Shown here piece after piece: positions 22,845 to 33,720 of a stretch of 64,000 nucleotides of DNA (positions are counted from its first letter, which is position 1; each line of letters opens with the position of its first letter). Origin of the DNA: Sclerodactyla briareus (lineage: Eukaryota > Echinodermata > Holothuroidea > Dendrochirotida > Sclerodactylidae); the NCBI GenBank assembly GCA_026419785.1, contig JAODTK010005518.1:124001-188000 (forward strand), given 5' to 3'. Under the pieces are notes generated by a model. That model was given only the letters and a program-made list of their open reading frames with translations, was not told where the DNA came from and made no database searches. A program made the position numbers and the translations under genes.

Positions 22845-24085
22845 GTTCAAGATAATGAAAGCAAAGAGGGCAGTTTTAACATGGCCTATGTTGCCCCTTG
22901 TAACGACTTGTGACCATGATATTCATATGGCTAAAGATGCCTTAGCATTTATAAACCATTCCACATAATGGGCCTAGCAGGGCCCACGTGACACTACGAG
23001 CCTTGAGTCCCAAACCTCTTGAGCACCCACACGGCTATTGGAGCATATTATGACCTGAACACCAGGATGCAACACAAATTGTAGGAGATACAAGATTTTT
23101 TTGCGTAGTATTTCATATATGGGGCCTGGGATAAGGAATGGCCCAAACCACCCCAATGGCCTTTACCAAAGACCCATTACATGTGTGAAAATCAATGGAG
23201 CTTCGTGGAGCGAGATGCATTCCAAATCCACATTGTGGTGAAATTCCCTAAAATGGGCCACCGGGCCCAAGTGGGACCTGAGACCAAAATTCCTGAACCC
23301 CTGAAGGTACGCTGCTGGACACTCATCATGACAGAACAGCATGTGCACCAAAATTTGTAGGAGGAGATGCATCCTTGACCCAATTTTACAATAATGGACT
23401 GATTACTGCCCCTTCGATGACCGACCCCGTGACCGGACTTGATCCGAATGTTAGCACTGTGCAGTAAATTTCCTAAGAGGAGAAGCATTGTTGCGTATTC
23501 CGTCCAGATGGGCCCCATGGCCCCACTGGGACCCTGGGACTTAAAATCCTGGGCACCCTGAAGGTATGGCTATCAGACACTATTAGACTGAACATCTGCA
23601 CTGTTGCAACCCCAAAATTTGTAGGAAATACAATATTTTGCAGTATTTCATATATGGGCCCTAGGCCGCAAACTGGGCTGTGACCAACAATTCCCGCAAC
23701 ACCCCCTGAGGCCCTTTACCCAAGGACCAATTAAATGTAACTCTTTGCAAAATCCAATTGAAGCAAGTGGACCCTTTGACCCAAAAATGCTGAACACCCC
23801 GAAGGTACGGCCTGACTGGACACTATCATGACAGAACATCAGCACGGTTCACCAAATTTGTAGGAGGCGAGGGGGGGGGGGGGGGTGGGGGGGGGGGGAG
23901 GTATCTTGAAATTTTACACATTAATGGCCTATACTGCCCCGTCAATGACCTTTGACCTGACTTACGAAGTCAGACATGTCCCATGGGTCAATAAACATGT
24001 GTTCCAAGTTTCGTGAATCCTCACAGAATGACTGTTTGGGGCCCAAAACGGCAATTTTACTGGATAGATTGATCTATTTTGTTTG
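22845..24085. repeat. Array of diverged ~140-bp repeat units, flanked by TGACCTTTGACC-type units
   Basis: Units share the blocks aaaatttgtaggaggagatgcat, atgggcc...gggcccaagtgggacct, gaccaaaattcctgaac and cccctgaaggtacgg. The next unit follows after a block like gacactatcatgacagaacatcagcactgtgc. The array ends in a G-rich tract (23871-23899) and a TGACCTTTGACC unit related to 7.9-8.6 kb. The same 140-bp family forms a second array at 30.6-31.6 kb. Confidence 0.85.
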
Positions 24086-24594
24086 TAGTGAGTGAACCGT
24101 TCTGATTGTTTGCGCATGCGTCATAATAAATAATAAATTAAAAACATTCACATATCGCTTAAATACAAATCGCTAAATGTCATTACAGATTTTTAGCGCT
24201 AATAGAAAGCGTAGTGAGAAGCTTTGGTCCACCCAAATATCATTCAGCCGTGACTAAAATCGGTAAGCCCTCGGAAGTAATCAATACAAATCAGCGGCAC
24301 TCAAAAGTACATCGTGTTCTCATCTGTTGTGTAATGATAGATAACGTTTGGACTTTTGGAAACATATATAATAGGAGACTGGGCAGCCGCCGCCGCCTGC
24401 ATTCGGGACAAACCGTACCATCGAGTATCCTTGTAATACTGATGATGAAGAGGCACAACCGGAAATTACTTCATGCAGGAAAAATACTTGCCAAGCGTGT
24501 GCCGTCTTTGTATAGAGACGGTCATTGACATAATCCGCCAACGAATGCTCGGAATGTACATCTCTATGTAAATTCCCGCTATTCGGCACGTTTT
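24086..24594. other. Possible internal region of the adjacent LTR element
   Basis: A frame running through QPPPPAFGTNRTIEYPCN (from about 24384) and TDDEEAQPEI to CRKNTCQACAVF is open for about 45 codons and lies just upstream of the gypsy protease/RT remnant. It might be gag-derived, but no zinc knuckle is complete. No LTR was recognised. Confidence 0.25.
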
Positions 24595-25600
24595 GGATCT
24601 GTCACTGGCGGTCCCAAGATCACGGTACAGTATTATCAACCATTAATTGAGCCGTCAGGTATACAGGAACAGTCACGCTTTATATTGAGTGTTGTGGTGT
24701 GCCGTTTTGTGTTGAGCGTGCCAGTAGTAGGTTTGTGTACACCGGTATTTCTTGGTCGTGATTTGATGTGTGAATGGTTCACTAAGAAGTTAGTGGACAT
24801 CCATGGTATCTCCCATTCTCAAGAGGCCTCTGCTTGGGGTCCATGCTGGAGTGGAAGTCGGCCAAGGCTGGCGTGAATTAAGGCTGAGCCATAGCGAACA
24901 GTGACACAAACACCGATGGAAGTATTTCCTGATGTGCTGTGTGACAAACTGTATGGGTGGGCCAATGTCATTGTCATGAGAAGGCACTATTCCTATTAAT
25001 GTGAAGCCTATTCTCGAGTCCGGAAAAACAGAAGTGGCCATGGATCAGATGCCGCAAATGCTGGAGCCCTGTGTTGATGGTCTCATTCCCCAATAGCGGT
25101 TCCAAATTATCAGAGGTCCATGCTTGTAACCAGGCTGACGTATACCCAATGCAAAAAGATCTTTCCTTTTCCATGAGCTAATGGTGCCAGGTCATTTACT
25201 CAGTACGATTTATAGAATCAGGATCCTGCAGTCATCTCGCGGGAAGGCGATAGGGAACTTGTTGCCTTTTCGGTTAATGAAAACTTGTACCAATTCAAGG
25301 TGTTACCGTTCGGTTTGAAGAACGCATCCCGCCTACCTTTTCAGAGACAGGTAGGGAAGGTCGTAAAACTTGGGGCTGCCTAGATACATATATTCATGTT
25401 CAAATGGATTGCATAGTCATACCAGCGGGCGGTGAGGAGACTAGGGAGAGTTTATTGTCTTCCTGTGTCCCTTCACCATCTGACAGAGCTCACAGCCAAG
25501 TCCCGAGAAGCGTTGGGTTTTAGACGGATTTCTTGGGCATATGTCTCAGATCAACAGGAGAGCAAGGCTGAAGCTAAATCGACAGAACTATTTCTCCCAC
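24595..25600 (+). mobile_element. Ty3/gypsy-type retrotransposon pol fragment (protease end to reverse transcriptase)
   Basis: In order on the plus strand: VVGLCTPVFLGRDLMCEW resembles the end of a retropepsin (L-G-x-D-x-(L/M)); INVKP then EVAMDQMPQMLEPCVDGLI resembles the linker before RT; and YPMQKDL starts the RT. NGARSFTQYDL is then followed by EGDRELVAFSVNENLYQF and KVLPFGLKNAS, the classic gypsy RT core. DCIVIPAGGEETRESLL and FLGHMSQINRR come from the region after the catalytic aspartates. The first half of the Y-x-D-D box is garbled by an indel. RNase H and integrase are not recognised to the right, and LTRs are not visible. It is a degenerate fragment. Confidence 0.85.
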
Positions 25601-26595
25601 AAACCGTAAGGACTGGGGGGGGGGGATTGTCATTTTGAATTTCCCAATAAAAACAAAGTTGAAACACAGCATGCAAAATATCAAATTGTATGACCTAAAA
25701 TGGCCCTAACCCCAATTTTGAATGACCCAGGCGAGACAGCCTCCTACCAACCAAGTTTCATGGGAATCTAACCCACTCCCCTATTTTACATAAACCATGC
25801 AGGCCGAGAATCGCTAATCGAGACCTCCATTGATCATGATTCCATGTTCGTTTTCTCGGAATAAAATAGACCATCCCAGGCTACTTGAATAATACATACT
25901 TAAACATGGAACTCTGATTTTCAGGAGAGAATACGTTATAGCTTCCTTCTAACATTCACTGAAGTATTCCCCACAATTCCCTGCTACTTAACTGGATAGA
26001 TTTTAATAACCCTGACCACATGATTGAACGTCATGGCCCAATCTCTGTTGAATGATCAAGATTTTTTTTTCCTTAAAACTTGAGGGAATGCAGCTGTACT
26101 CCTGAGAGTTCCGTGTGAATCACTGGCTGATTCCCCCGTTGGGAATCAAACATCGAAGTCCCACAGCAGCCTCTGCCAATCCTTGATATGGTAATCACAT
26201 GGCTCGAAGACTCCACCATAGATTCGCACTGAGCACCCTTCCCGTCACCCGTTGTCAGACACGGTCCGGGATACTTCAGATCCGTTGGAGCATCACCTTC
26301 ACGAAAGTGTGGGAGGACTCACCGGCGAAAGAACCTGCAATCAAGACGAGAATGGTGTTCACTCTTCCTTTACATGCAGTCCTGTGGATACCCGTCGATC
26401 TTCAACTTATCAACGAACACATCAAGAACCGTAGATACCATACATACAGCTGGAAATTTGGCCCGGAACAGGTTCGTTAAATACAGTGAATAGCTCTTTA
26501 GCATATTTTGAAGTGAATGTTTACTGCTACTGGCAATGTGGTTGTGTAAGTCATATACGCAAGCAATTGTTATTGGGGGCCCAGCAGCCACTGTT
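25601..26595. other. No recognisable gene
   Basis: Starts with a G-run (25615-25626). Two overlapping open frames at 26199-26480 have no domain or splice support and are not called. Confidence 0.4.
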
Positions 26596-26599
26596 CGCG

Positions 26600-26760
26600 G
26601 TCGACTACCCCTACTGCCTTCCCATACTACGCTACTACTGCCTCTTCTTCTACTACTACTAACTCCGCCACTACTAACTACACTACTATACTACTACTCT
26701 CACCCATATCGCCACTATACCACCACCACTATACTTACTACTACTACACCTATACTCCTG
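26600..26760. repeat. Degenerate (CTA/ACT)n microsatellite
   Basis: Dense CTACTA/ACTACT/CTTCTT trinucleotides over about 160 bp, imperfect throughout. Confidence 0.9.
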
Positions 26761-26769
26761 AAATGACTT

Positions 26770-28200
26770 TACTGTAAGCACTTCCCGCACTTCCCTCATC
26801 GCAACTCCTGTGGTTATTGAATTAAGGATATCCACTAGCCCGACCCTCTCCGACTCCACTGAGGATACATCGAGAGGGAGGACACTCCGCTTATATCCCA
26901 TCGAGTTTAAAAACACAATCAGTGTATCGGGGGCCGGTACCTTGTCGATACTTCCATAGGGTTTCACCGGTTAGTTTAGAGGCATGGTACAAGAGACCTC
27001 TCACGGTCCACCACGGACCTCTCTCGGCTGTGGTTAATAACTCTCATAATGTGATTAATAGAGGTACCAAAGTCAAGTCATATTTACCAGTTTACTAGGT
27101 CCGAGACCGAGATCGAATGCATATAGTCAGTGTTAGGGCCAACAATTCCGAACTGTATTGTAGGCCTATTGACACCCACATGCTCTATTGTTGACATGAT
27201 AGACAACCTGCTCATTTACATTTGCTTTTTCTACGATCAGCAAAACAATCAACCCTGCTTCTGACTTCCCCATCATTCTCCACCGTCGACGGGAATAGGT
27301 ACAACTGACATATCAAGGGTGTTTGCCAAGTCAGCATGCACGCCCCCGCCATTCCCGTCCTGCATCCAAGGTAATCTGTAATAAGTGTACTGAAACAAAC
27401 CAATATACAACGCATAATCAGGATTGTTGCAGCCATGCAGATCAACGTTCACGAAAACTGGTACCAATGCATGAAGGCTGACCCCTCTGGAAAAACGAAA
27501 CAAATTCAGTTCACAGTTCATAACATGGTAAATGATAGTCATTTAGAGGCTACTGCCGTTACATGCATAATTTTATTACCATAATACTGCTCTCTCCTCC
27601 CACGAAATTAGTAATTGAAATCATTAAATATTCCACCTCTCCTTCTCTCTTCACAGTATCACGATTCAGTGCCGGCTGCGCTGGAGAGGTTTTTTGTATT
27701 GGGGTAGCATACTAATGGGGTCCCCATATTTATAGGCCCGGTTTTATTCAGTCATTTTTTCATCATCGTTTTTAGGGTTCAATATATTAAAGGGTTGGAT
27801 AAAAATTAGTTTGAATAGGCCTAACATACGTCTTTGAAATCGTGGAAGCCACAAGATACTATTCAGGTTTGGACCAGACACTTAACAATTATTCGGAGCA
27901 TTTGATGCTATGCCCCAATCTTCCACTGCATATAAAGGATTCCAATTAGAGTGAAGCAACACGGGATGAACGCATTCCATATACCAGGCTTCTTGATTCT
28001 TGCCTACTGTAACTGTGACTACTGGACTGCCCGCCAAACAAGTCGGAACTAGCAACATACTGGTCCCTGGGCTGTTTTCCCCCATTGACCAAGTAGTTAA
28101 AGGCCCACTCCACTTGGTAATTCATAGCAAATCTCCACACATGAACTTGCAGGCTGATTTTTCGCGCTGAATTAGAAATTATTCGAAGAACAAGACGACA
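26770..28200. other. No recognisable gene
   Basis: No coding domain, tandem array or RNA gene was recognised. Confidence 0.4.
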
Positions 28201-28204
28201 CCAA

Positions 28205-28365
28205 TATTCTTTGGCTGGTCTCGAACGATACCGTAAGACTTTCCGAGACCAGAAGGGTTCGAGACCGAGACACATGGTGTCGAGACCGAGATCGAGACCA
28301 GCAAACAACTGGTCTCGAGACAGGTCTTCGAGACCGAGACCGGTCCGAAGACACTACAACACTGA
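28205..28365 (+). repeat. GAGACC-rich degenerate repeat ending in CAACACTGATA
   Basis: Repeated gagaccgagac and tcgagacc hexamer-like units run to about 28345, followed by gaagacactacaacactgata. The same end appears at about 32.33 kb in the same orientation and, inverted, at about 29.9 kb. Confidence 0.8.
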
Positions 28366-28629
28366 TATTTACATGACGCATGACCAGTTGACCTTTAATG
28401 ATTACAGATATGAGATCGGTTTTTCCTAACTTAACAATGGAACGTCTTCCATTTTGTCTTTCTCAATTTACGTAATATACCTCCCTACTTGATGCCTCTC
28501 AATATTTATCTATCAGCCTATATACCTTACGCAATGCATCAGGATTAGGGAAATGCCAACAGCCTAGAACCGTTTTTTACGGTGCGGGTTTTCTATCGTT
28601 CAAATGTATTCTTCTTGTCTGACTTACAG

Positions 28630-28835
28630 ATTTGTCGTGGAGGAGTTGGGCGATTACTTCAGAATGTCACTAACGTGCCTCTCAACCATATTTGGTTCGG
28701 GTTTACTCGGAGCAATAACACGCTGCGTGGGAAGTGTACGGGAACTCCGAGTGTAGTCAATACCCGATCTATTCTTAGCAAACTACCGAAAAGGATAAAG
28801 CTCAAGTGCTCAAAACGCCTTTCGTACATTATCTA
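28630..28835 (+). CDS. Weak candidate 3'-terminal exon, function unknown
   Basis: A tgacttacag acceptor (about 28619-28629) is followed by a frame open to a TAG at 28834-28836, reading ICRGGVGRLL, GFTRSNNTLRGKCTGTPSVV and LPKRIKLKCSKRL. The stretch is basic and cysteine-containing with plausible composition. No family is recognised, no partner exon is visible nearby, and the polypyrimidine tract is modest. A chance open frame is quite possible. Confidence 0.22.
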
Positions 28836-28839
28836 GCCT

Positions 28840-29900
28840 CGACCTATACAATGATAACCGATGACGGGTTGGAACAGGGAATCAATTTGGTCCATCTTTT
28901 ATTCAGCACTTTGCTTGATTTTCATTTTAAAATTGTTAGGAACAAGAATCAAATTTTGTGCTATACCACTCACGACTGACGAGTATATCCAATCGAATTA
29001 ATTGATCTTAAAACATGCTAAGAAAGATTAGAGTACGACCAATGGGAATGTTAAGCAGCAGAACTACCCCAGCATCTCAATATGGGAATTTCTGGAAATC
29101 TTGACAGAGGGGTGGAAAAGATTAACTCTATCCACACAGGGCATACTTGGTAAATATGTAAGGCCTTCTTATACTTGTTGAACAAAAAATGTTTCTAGCC
29201 GACTTCTGACAAAACGTGGTGCTGAAGTCAGTCTATGAGTGCATGATTCGTGTTTTTGAGTGTGATGGGGGGATTAGGCCGGCTGGGTGTATATTTCCTT
29301 CAATTATACTAAGAACACATTTTTATGGGTCAAGTTTGATCCGGTTGAGAGTAAGATTTGACCTGATCTGGAAACACGATTTCGATCAAAACATTGGTTT
29401 GGTATACACTTCAGTTTAGCTTATGAGAATAGGGGTCAGGAAAGGACGCGAAATCCTTGTGGAGGACCCTGAAGCCACAACCATCCAAAAAAGAGAAGAA
29501 TCAACCCAGATGCCTGAGAATGCCTTCGCCCACAATTCTAGAGAAATTACAAGTTTTTGAACGCATTATTTCACACTCTGACAGAACAACATCTTCAGAA
29601 GCTATCACTCAATAATACCTCTTGTGAGAAGAAATATTCACGAATGTCCGATCCCACAGCCACGAAGCCTGAGGGGCCAATGACCCCTATTGGTGGTAAA
29701 AATTGCAAAACTCAAAGAACAATTTCAAAAACTGAATCAAAGCATCAACTATCCTGACCGGATTCTCGTTAATTTTCCGAGTTTATAGGATGATATAAAA
29801 GAGTTTTGAAAGCCCGGGCATTTATTCTAGTTTGACCTCGATTAATTATCAAACTAATAGTACAAGATATATTCGGCCCCGACCATTAAAATCGCGAGTT
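28840..29900. other. No recognisable gene
   Basis: AT-rich. No domain or tandem repeat was recognised. Confidence 0.4.
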
Positions 29901-29902
29901 CT

Positions 29903-30052
29903 TGAGGATAATCATCAGGGTGGTGGCAGTCGAGTCCAGCAATCGATGTCCGAGTCCAAGACCAGAGTCTCACCATCACGAGTCCGAGGTCAAGTCCGAG
30001 TCCTTGTGTCCGCGTCCCGAGTCCAGAGTCCCCGAGTCCCGATTAAAATTGG
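29903..30052 (-). repeat. GAGTCC-rich degenerate repeat (inverted copy)
   Basis: atcatcagggtggtggcagtcgagtcc resembles the reverse complement of the CAACACTGAT end seen at 28.35 and 32.33 kb. It runs into repeated cgagtcc and gagtccaga units to cgagtcccgatt. Confidence 0.75.
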
Positions 30053-30600
30053 CATTTTAACAGAACTATATGGTATTAGGTTCGAAAGAGCAAGTTATTA
30101 CATTTAGTGTTGATCATGGCCATGCGAACAGTAGTATCTATGGTAATGTTGCAAATTATCAATGCCAAATTCCAAGTTTTCCAGTACTGACCTGTTTTAG
30201 CGTTAGACATCATCAAGAAGTTCATAACAATAGCAGTGTAAATGCAAATTGCACTGTGGCCAGTGTCAAAACTAATACAAGAGTGCCACGGGCACAGTTA
30301 GCTCCCCCTGTACTTTGTATATCAGTAGCCTACTGGCATGTTCTATCAGGAATTAATAAATGGATGACGATTGAAATGTGTAGATGACACATGTTACATG
30401 TTATACAAAATGAGGCAAAGAGGATGTGGTAGTGGGCTAGCTCCAATAGGGACTATCCAGGTATCATTATAACCCACTATCAACACTATGCAACAACAAC
30501 TGCAGAAGAAAAAAGACACAATTTCGCTATGATTTTATATCACACAGCGTCAAATTTAATAAAACACCCCAAAAATAGCCAATACAAAACAAGGACCCAC
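30053..30600. other. No recognisable gene
   Basis: A 105-codon open frame (30070-30387) has no recognised domain or splice signals and is not called. Confidence 0.4.
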
Positions 30601-30609
30601 TGCTTCCCA

Positions 30610-31625
30610 AGTTTAAAGAAAATCAACTGAACCTTGTGGGAGGAGTTGCAATTAAAGTACCATTGTGTGAAAATCAATAAAATGGGGGCGTCCTAGGGCC
30701 CAAATGGCACCTTGGACCACGATTCCTGAAACACCCCAAACGGTCCGTGCTATTAGAGCATCACTATGACCGAACATCAGTCTTGTGCACCAAAAGTTGT
30801 AGGAGACGCATTTGGCGTGATTAAAATGATGGCTATGGCCAGTGGGACCTGGACCAAGAAAATTCCGAACAACCCGGAGGTACGGCTATTAGGCCATCAG
30901 TATGCCGGACTCAGCACTGGCACCAAAAGTGTAGGAGAGCATTTTGCGTGATTCACATGATGGGCCATAGGGTCCCACACTGGGCCCGGAGCCAAAAATT
31001 CCCGGACACCCCCGATGGCCCACTACCCAAGGGACCTTAATGTAACGCTAAAGGAAATTCAATTGAAAAGCTTAGTAAGAGGAGACCATGTCAAGCACCC
31101 TTGTGTGGAATTTAATAAAATGGCGCCATAGGGCCAAGTGGATATTCCTTGGACCAAAATTTCCTAACCACCCGAAGGGTACGGCTATTAGACCATCTCT
31201 AGACCCCGAACATCAGCACTGTGCATTAAAATATGTAGGAGGAGAAGAATTTTGCGTGATTCACATGATGGGCCCTAGAGGTCAAGCGGGACCTTGGACC
31301 AAAATTTCTTGACCACCCCGAGGTGATTACGGCTATTAGACCATCATTTATGACCCGAACCGAACATCCGCACTAACCTGTGCATCAAAATTTGTAGGAG
31401 GAGAGCATTTGCGTGATGTAACATGATGGGCCCTAGGGCCAAGTGGGACATGTTGACAAAATTTCATGAACACCCCGAAGGTACGGCTATTAGACCATCA
31501 TATAACCGAAAATCAGCACTATGCATAAAATTCGTAGGAGGTGAAGCATTTTGCGTGATTCACATGATGGGCCCTAGGTCCCAAGTGGGACTTGGACCAA
31601 AAAAATTCTGAACACCCAGATGTCC
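30610..31625. repeat. Second array of the ~140-bp repeat family, about seven units
   Basis: Units near 30645, 30800, 30925, 31075, 31235, 31395 and 31535 share gtaggaggagaagcatttt, gcgtgattcacatgatgggc, cctagggccaagtgggacct and ccgaaggtacggctattaga. It lies in the same orientation as the 22.8-24.1 kb array. Differences are substitutions plus many one-base indels. Confidence 0.9.
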
Positions 31626-31708
31626 TCACCTTTGCCATATTGTGACCCACAGTTTCACCATTGATCATCAAACACTGTGGAGGAGTAGCAATTTGAATCA
31701 ATTTGTGA

Positions 31709-31772
31709 TTAGATAGATAGATAGATAGATAGATAGAAGATAGATAGATAGATAGATAGATAGAAGATAATA
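31709..31772. repeat. (GATA)n microsatellite
   Basis: About 64 bp of AGAT/GATA tetranucleotide with two AGAAGAT interruptions. Confidence 0.97.
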
Positions 31773-32213
31773 GACATGCAGGATCACAATAGATCACCCA
31801 GCACATGGCTGGGGTGAGCTAAGAAAATGAAGCCCTCAACCAAACCCATGAAATGTTTTTTTGTAACGCCACCGAATCCCCATCTCCCACAGTTTGCAGA
31901 CTCGGGAGCATATTAATTTTCAAGAAAGCAGTTACGGTATCACTTCTTAGGTTTTCCATTGCATTTCAGTAACATCCCCATTTCCTCCGTTTTGGCAGAC
32001 AGGCATGTGTCATATGTGTTGTGTCATGAAATTGCCGCCTCCTGAACGCCATTTCGGACAAAGTGCTGCAACCATTTTGAAAAACAAATTAGAAAGACAG
32101 GTAGTACATTGCATCTACAATTTTCAATGTCGAGTTGTAAAGAATATCTGCAGATTTCTCACCTTCGTTAGGGATTTTCCTGTGGATACATTTTCGGTGC
32201 GGTCTAAAACCTG

Positions 32214-32350
32214 GAATCGGACCAGTCCCCGAGTCAGACGCCGAAGGTACCGAGTCGAGTCTGAGTCATCAGAGCGAGTTCGAGTCGAGTCCTTCAAAAT
32301 CGGTTCGAGACCGAGGGACCGGGACTTGAGTCCTCCAACACTGATAAATA
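32214..32350 (+). repeat. GAGTC-rich degenerate repeat ending in CAACACTGATA
   Basis: cgagtcgagtctgagtcatc and gttcgagtcgagtcc units are followed by gaccgagggaccgggac and cctccaacactgataaat. It is in the same orientation as the 28.2-kb copy. Confidence 0.8.
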
Positions 32351-32391
32351 TCGAGTGAGACTCGTTTGAATCACCGAGATTTCACGTGCAG

Positions 32392-32595
32392 GATGGACAA
32401 ATGATTATTAGATTTCCACCGATCCCTCTTCACCCTTCTCTTCGGCAACAGAGCAATAGTCCTGATGTTGGTGGACCGAAAAGGAGCTCAAACGTCATTC
32501 GATCACAATGGATAAGCAATAGACTTCGGGAGTTGGAGCGTTCTCCTGAAAATCGACCGAGTTTCAGATGGATACACGGGGCGCCACGACCATGA
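32392..32595 (+). CDS. Weak candidate 3'-terminal exon, function unknown
   Basis: A cgtgcag (about 32385-32391) precedes a frame open to TGA at 32593-32595. It includes RFPPIPLHPSLRQQSNSPDV, GGPKRSSNVIRSQWISNRL and RELERSPENRPSFRWIHGA. Composition (Ser, Pro, Arg) is like a disordered tail. The acceptor has a poor pyrimidine tract and no upstream exon is seen. It is low confidence and listed because the reading is more protein-like than the surrounding noise. Confidence 0.18.
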   Translation, partial: DGQMIIRFPPIPLHPSLRQQSNSPDVGGPKRSSNVIRSQWISNRLRELERSPENRPSFRWIHGAPRP

Positions 32596-32599
32596 CAGA

Positions 32600-33000
32600 G
32601 ATTACAGATTTATCTTGTTAGTACTATTGCTAATATTACGACCACCGGCCTCGGAGGACAGCCCACCCGCCGAAATTGTATGCGATCTAACATTCTGACA
32701 TTCGGCAGGAAGAATACAACGAATTTGGGAACGGATGGATAGTAAAAAGAGGGGGAGGATTTTTTTTCTTCTAACGAAAATGGACGACGAATTTCTCTAA
32801 CGAACAAAACAGTGCAGAGACGGGAAATGTGCGATTTAACTGTGATGTTATTGAAAAAAAGGCTCCCATTCGGGTTTGCACCGATGCGCCCATTTTCTCA
32901 GCCCTTAAGTGATCAGGCTTATAACGCTCGTCAGTTCTCATTCTGAAATTGACAGTTTAAAAACCTGACATATCAGTGGGCTCGATGTACGATACTGACA
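32600..33000. other. No recognisable gene
   Basis: Nothing was recognised between the weak exon candidate and the LINE fragment. Confidence 0.4.
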
Positions 33001-33004
33001 TCGA

Positions 33005-33720
33005 ATTCGGAATTGAAAATGATTTGACGCATGCAAAAGTCGCTGATTGCTCCTCCGCATTTGCATTCAGATGACATATGCTCCATGAACATGCTCCCGC
33101 AAGACCTGGATAATTTTCCGCAATGGAGTAATACTTGGCAGATCAATCTGAATGCATCGAAAAATGCAAGTCAGTTGTGTCCACCAACAAGAGGCCAAGT
33201 TGTACCATTTCCAATAGGTAATTGAAGCTACTCGCCTTGAAAGTGGTGTGAAAGAAAATCCCTATCTTGGAGTAACAATCAATTCAAAGCTCTCATGGTC
33301 ATCAAAATAAACAATAAGTTGTAAAGCGTACCAAGTCCTTCATTCTGATCAGTAGACATCCTGTATGACTGTGATACTCCAAACGAAAGGACATTGCTTC
33401 TGGTCGTCCTTTTGGACCATAGCTCCTCAGTTTGGGATCCAACCCAAGGCTTTGTAACCTTAAGAAGAAGCTGGATGGAAAATGGTTCAGCGCAAAGCCT
33501 GCCAGATTTGTTTGCAAGGATCACCGCCCGTCAACAGTGTCGCTGGGCTCCTGGAACATCTTACCTGGCCTACTTTGCGGGAGAGAAGGCGCAATGCACG
33601 GCTCAAGTGTTTCATAATTTATTATAACGACATATGGGCTTCACGGTTCCTGATTTCGTGGAGTTACAGACTAACTATCGCGCACGATTATCATCAGTGA
33701 ATGGACTTAGACATGTTATT
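33005..33720 (+). mobile_element. LINE reverse transcriptase C-terminal fragment
   Basis: Successive frames read LPQDLDNFPQWSNTWQINLN, then NPYLGVTINSKLSWSS, then SSSVWDP and finally LTWPTLRERRRNARLKCF. This order (L-x-x-D-L-x-x-F-x-x-W-x-x-x-W-x-(M/I)-x-(F/L)-N, Y-L-G-V-x-(I/L)-x-x-x-L-x-W, the S-S-V-W-(D/N)-P box, and L-x-W-x-x-L-x-x-R-R) is the usual thumb and C-terminal order in animal LINEs. The Y-x-D-D region upstream is missing or unrecognisable, and the frame changes at least three times. It differs from the 17.4-19.9 kb LINE and is probably another family. Confidence 0.85.
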
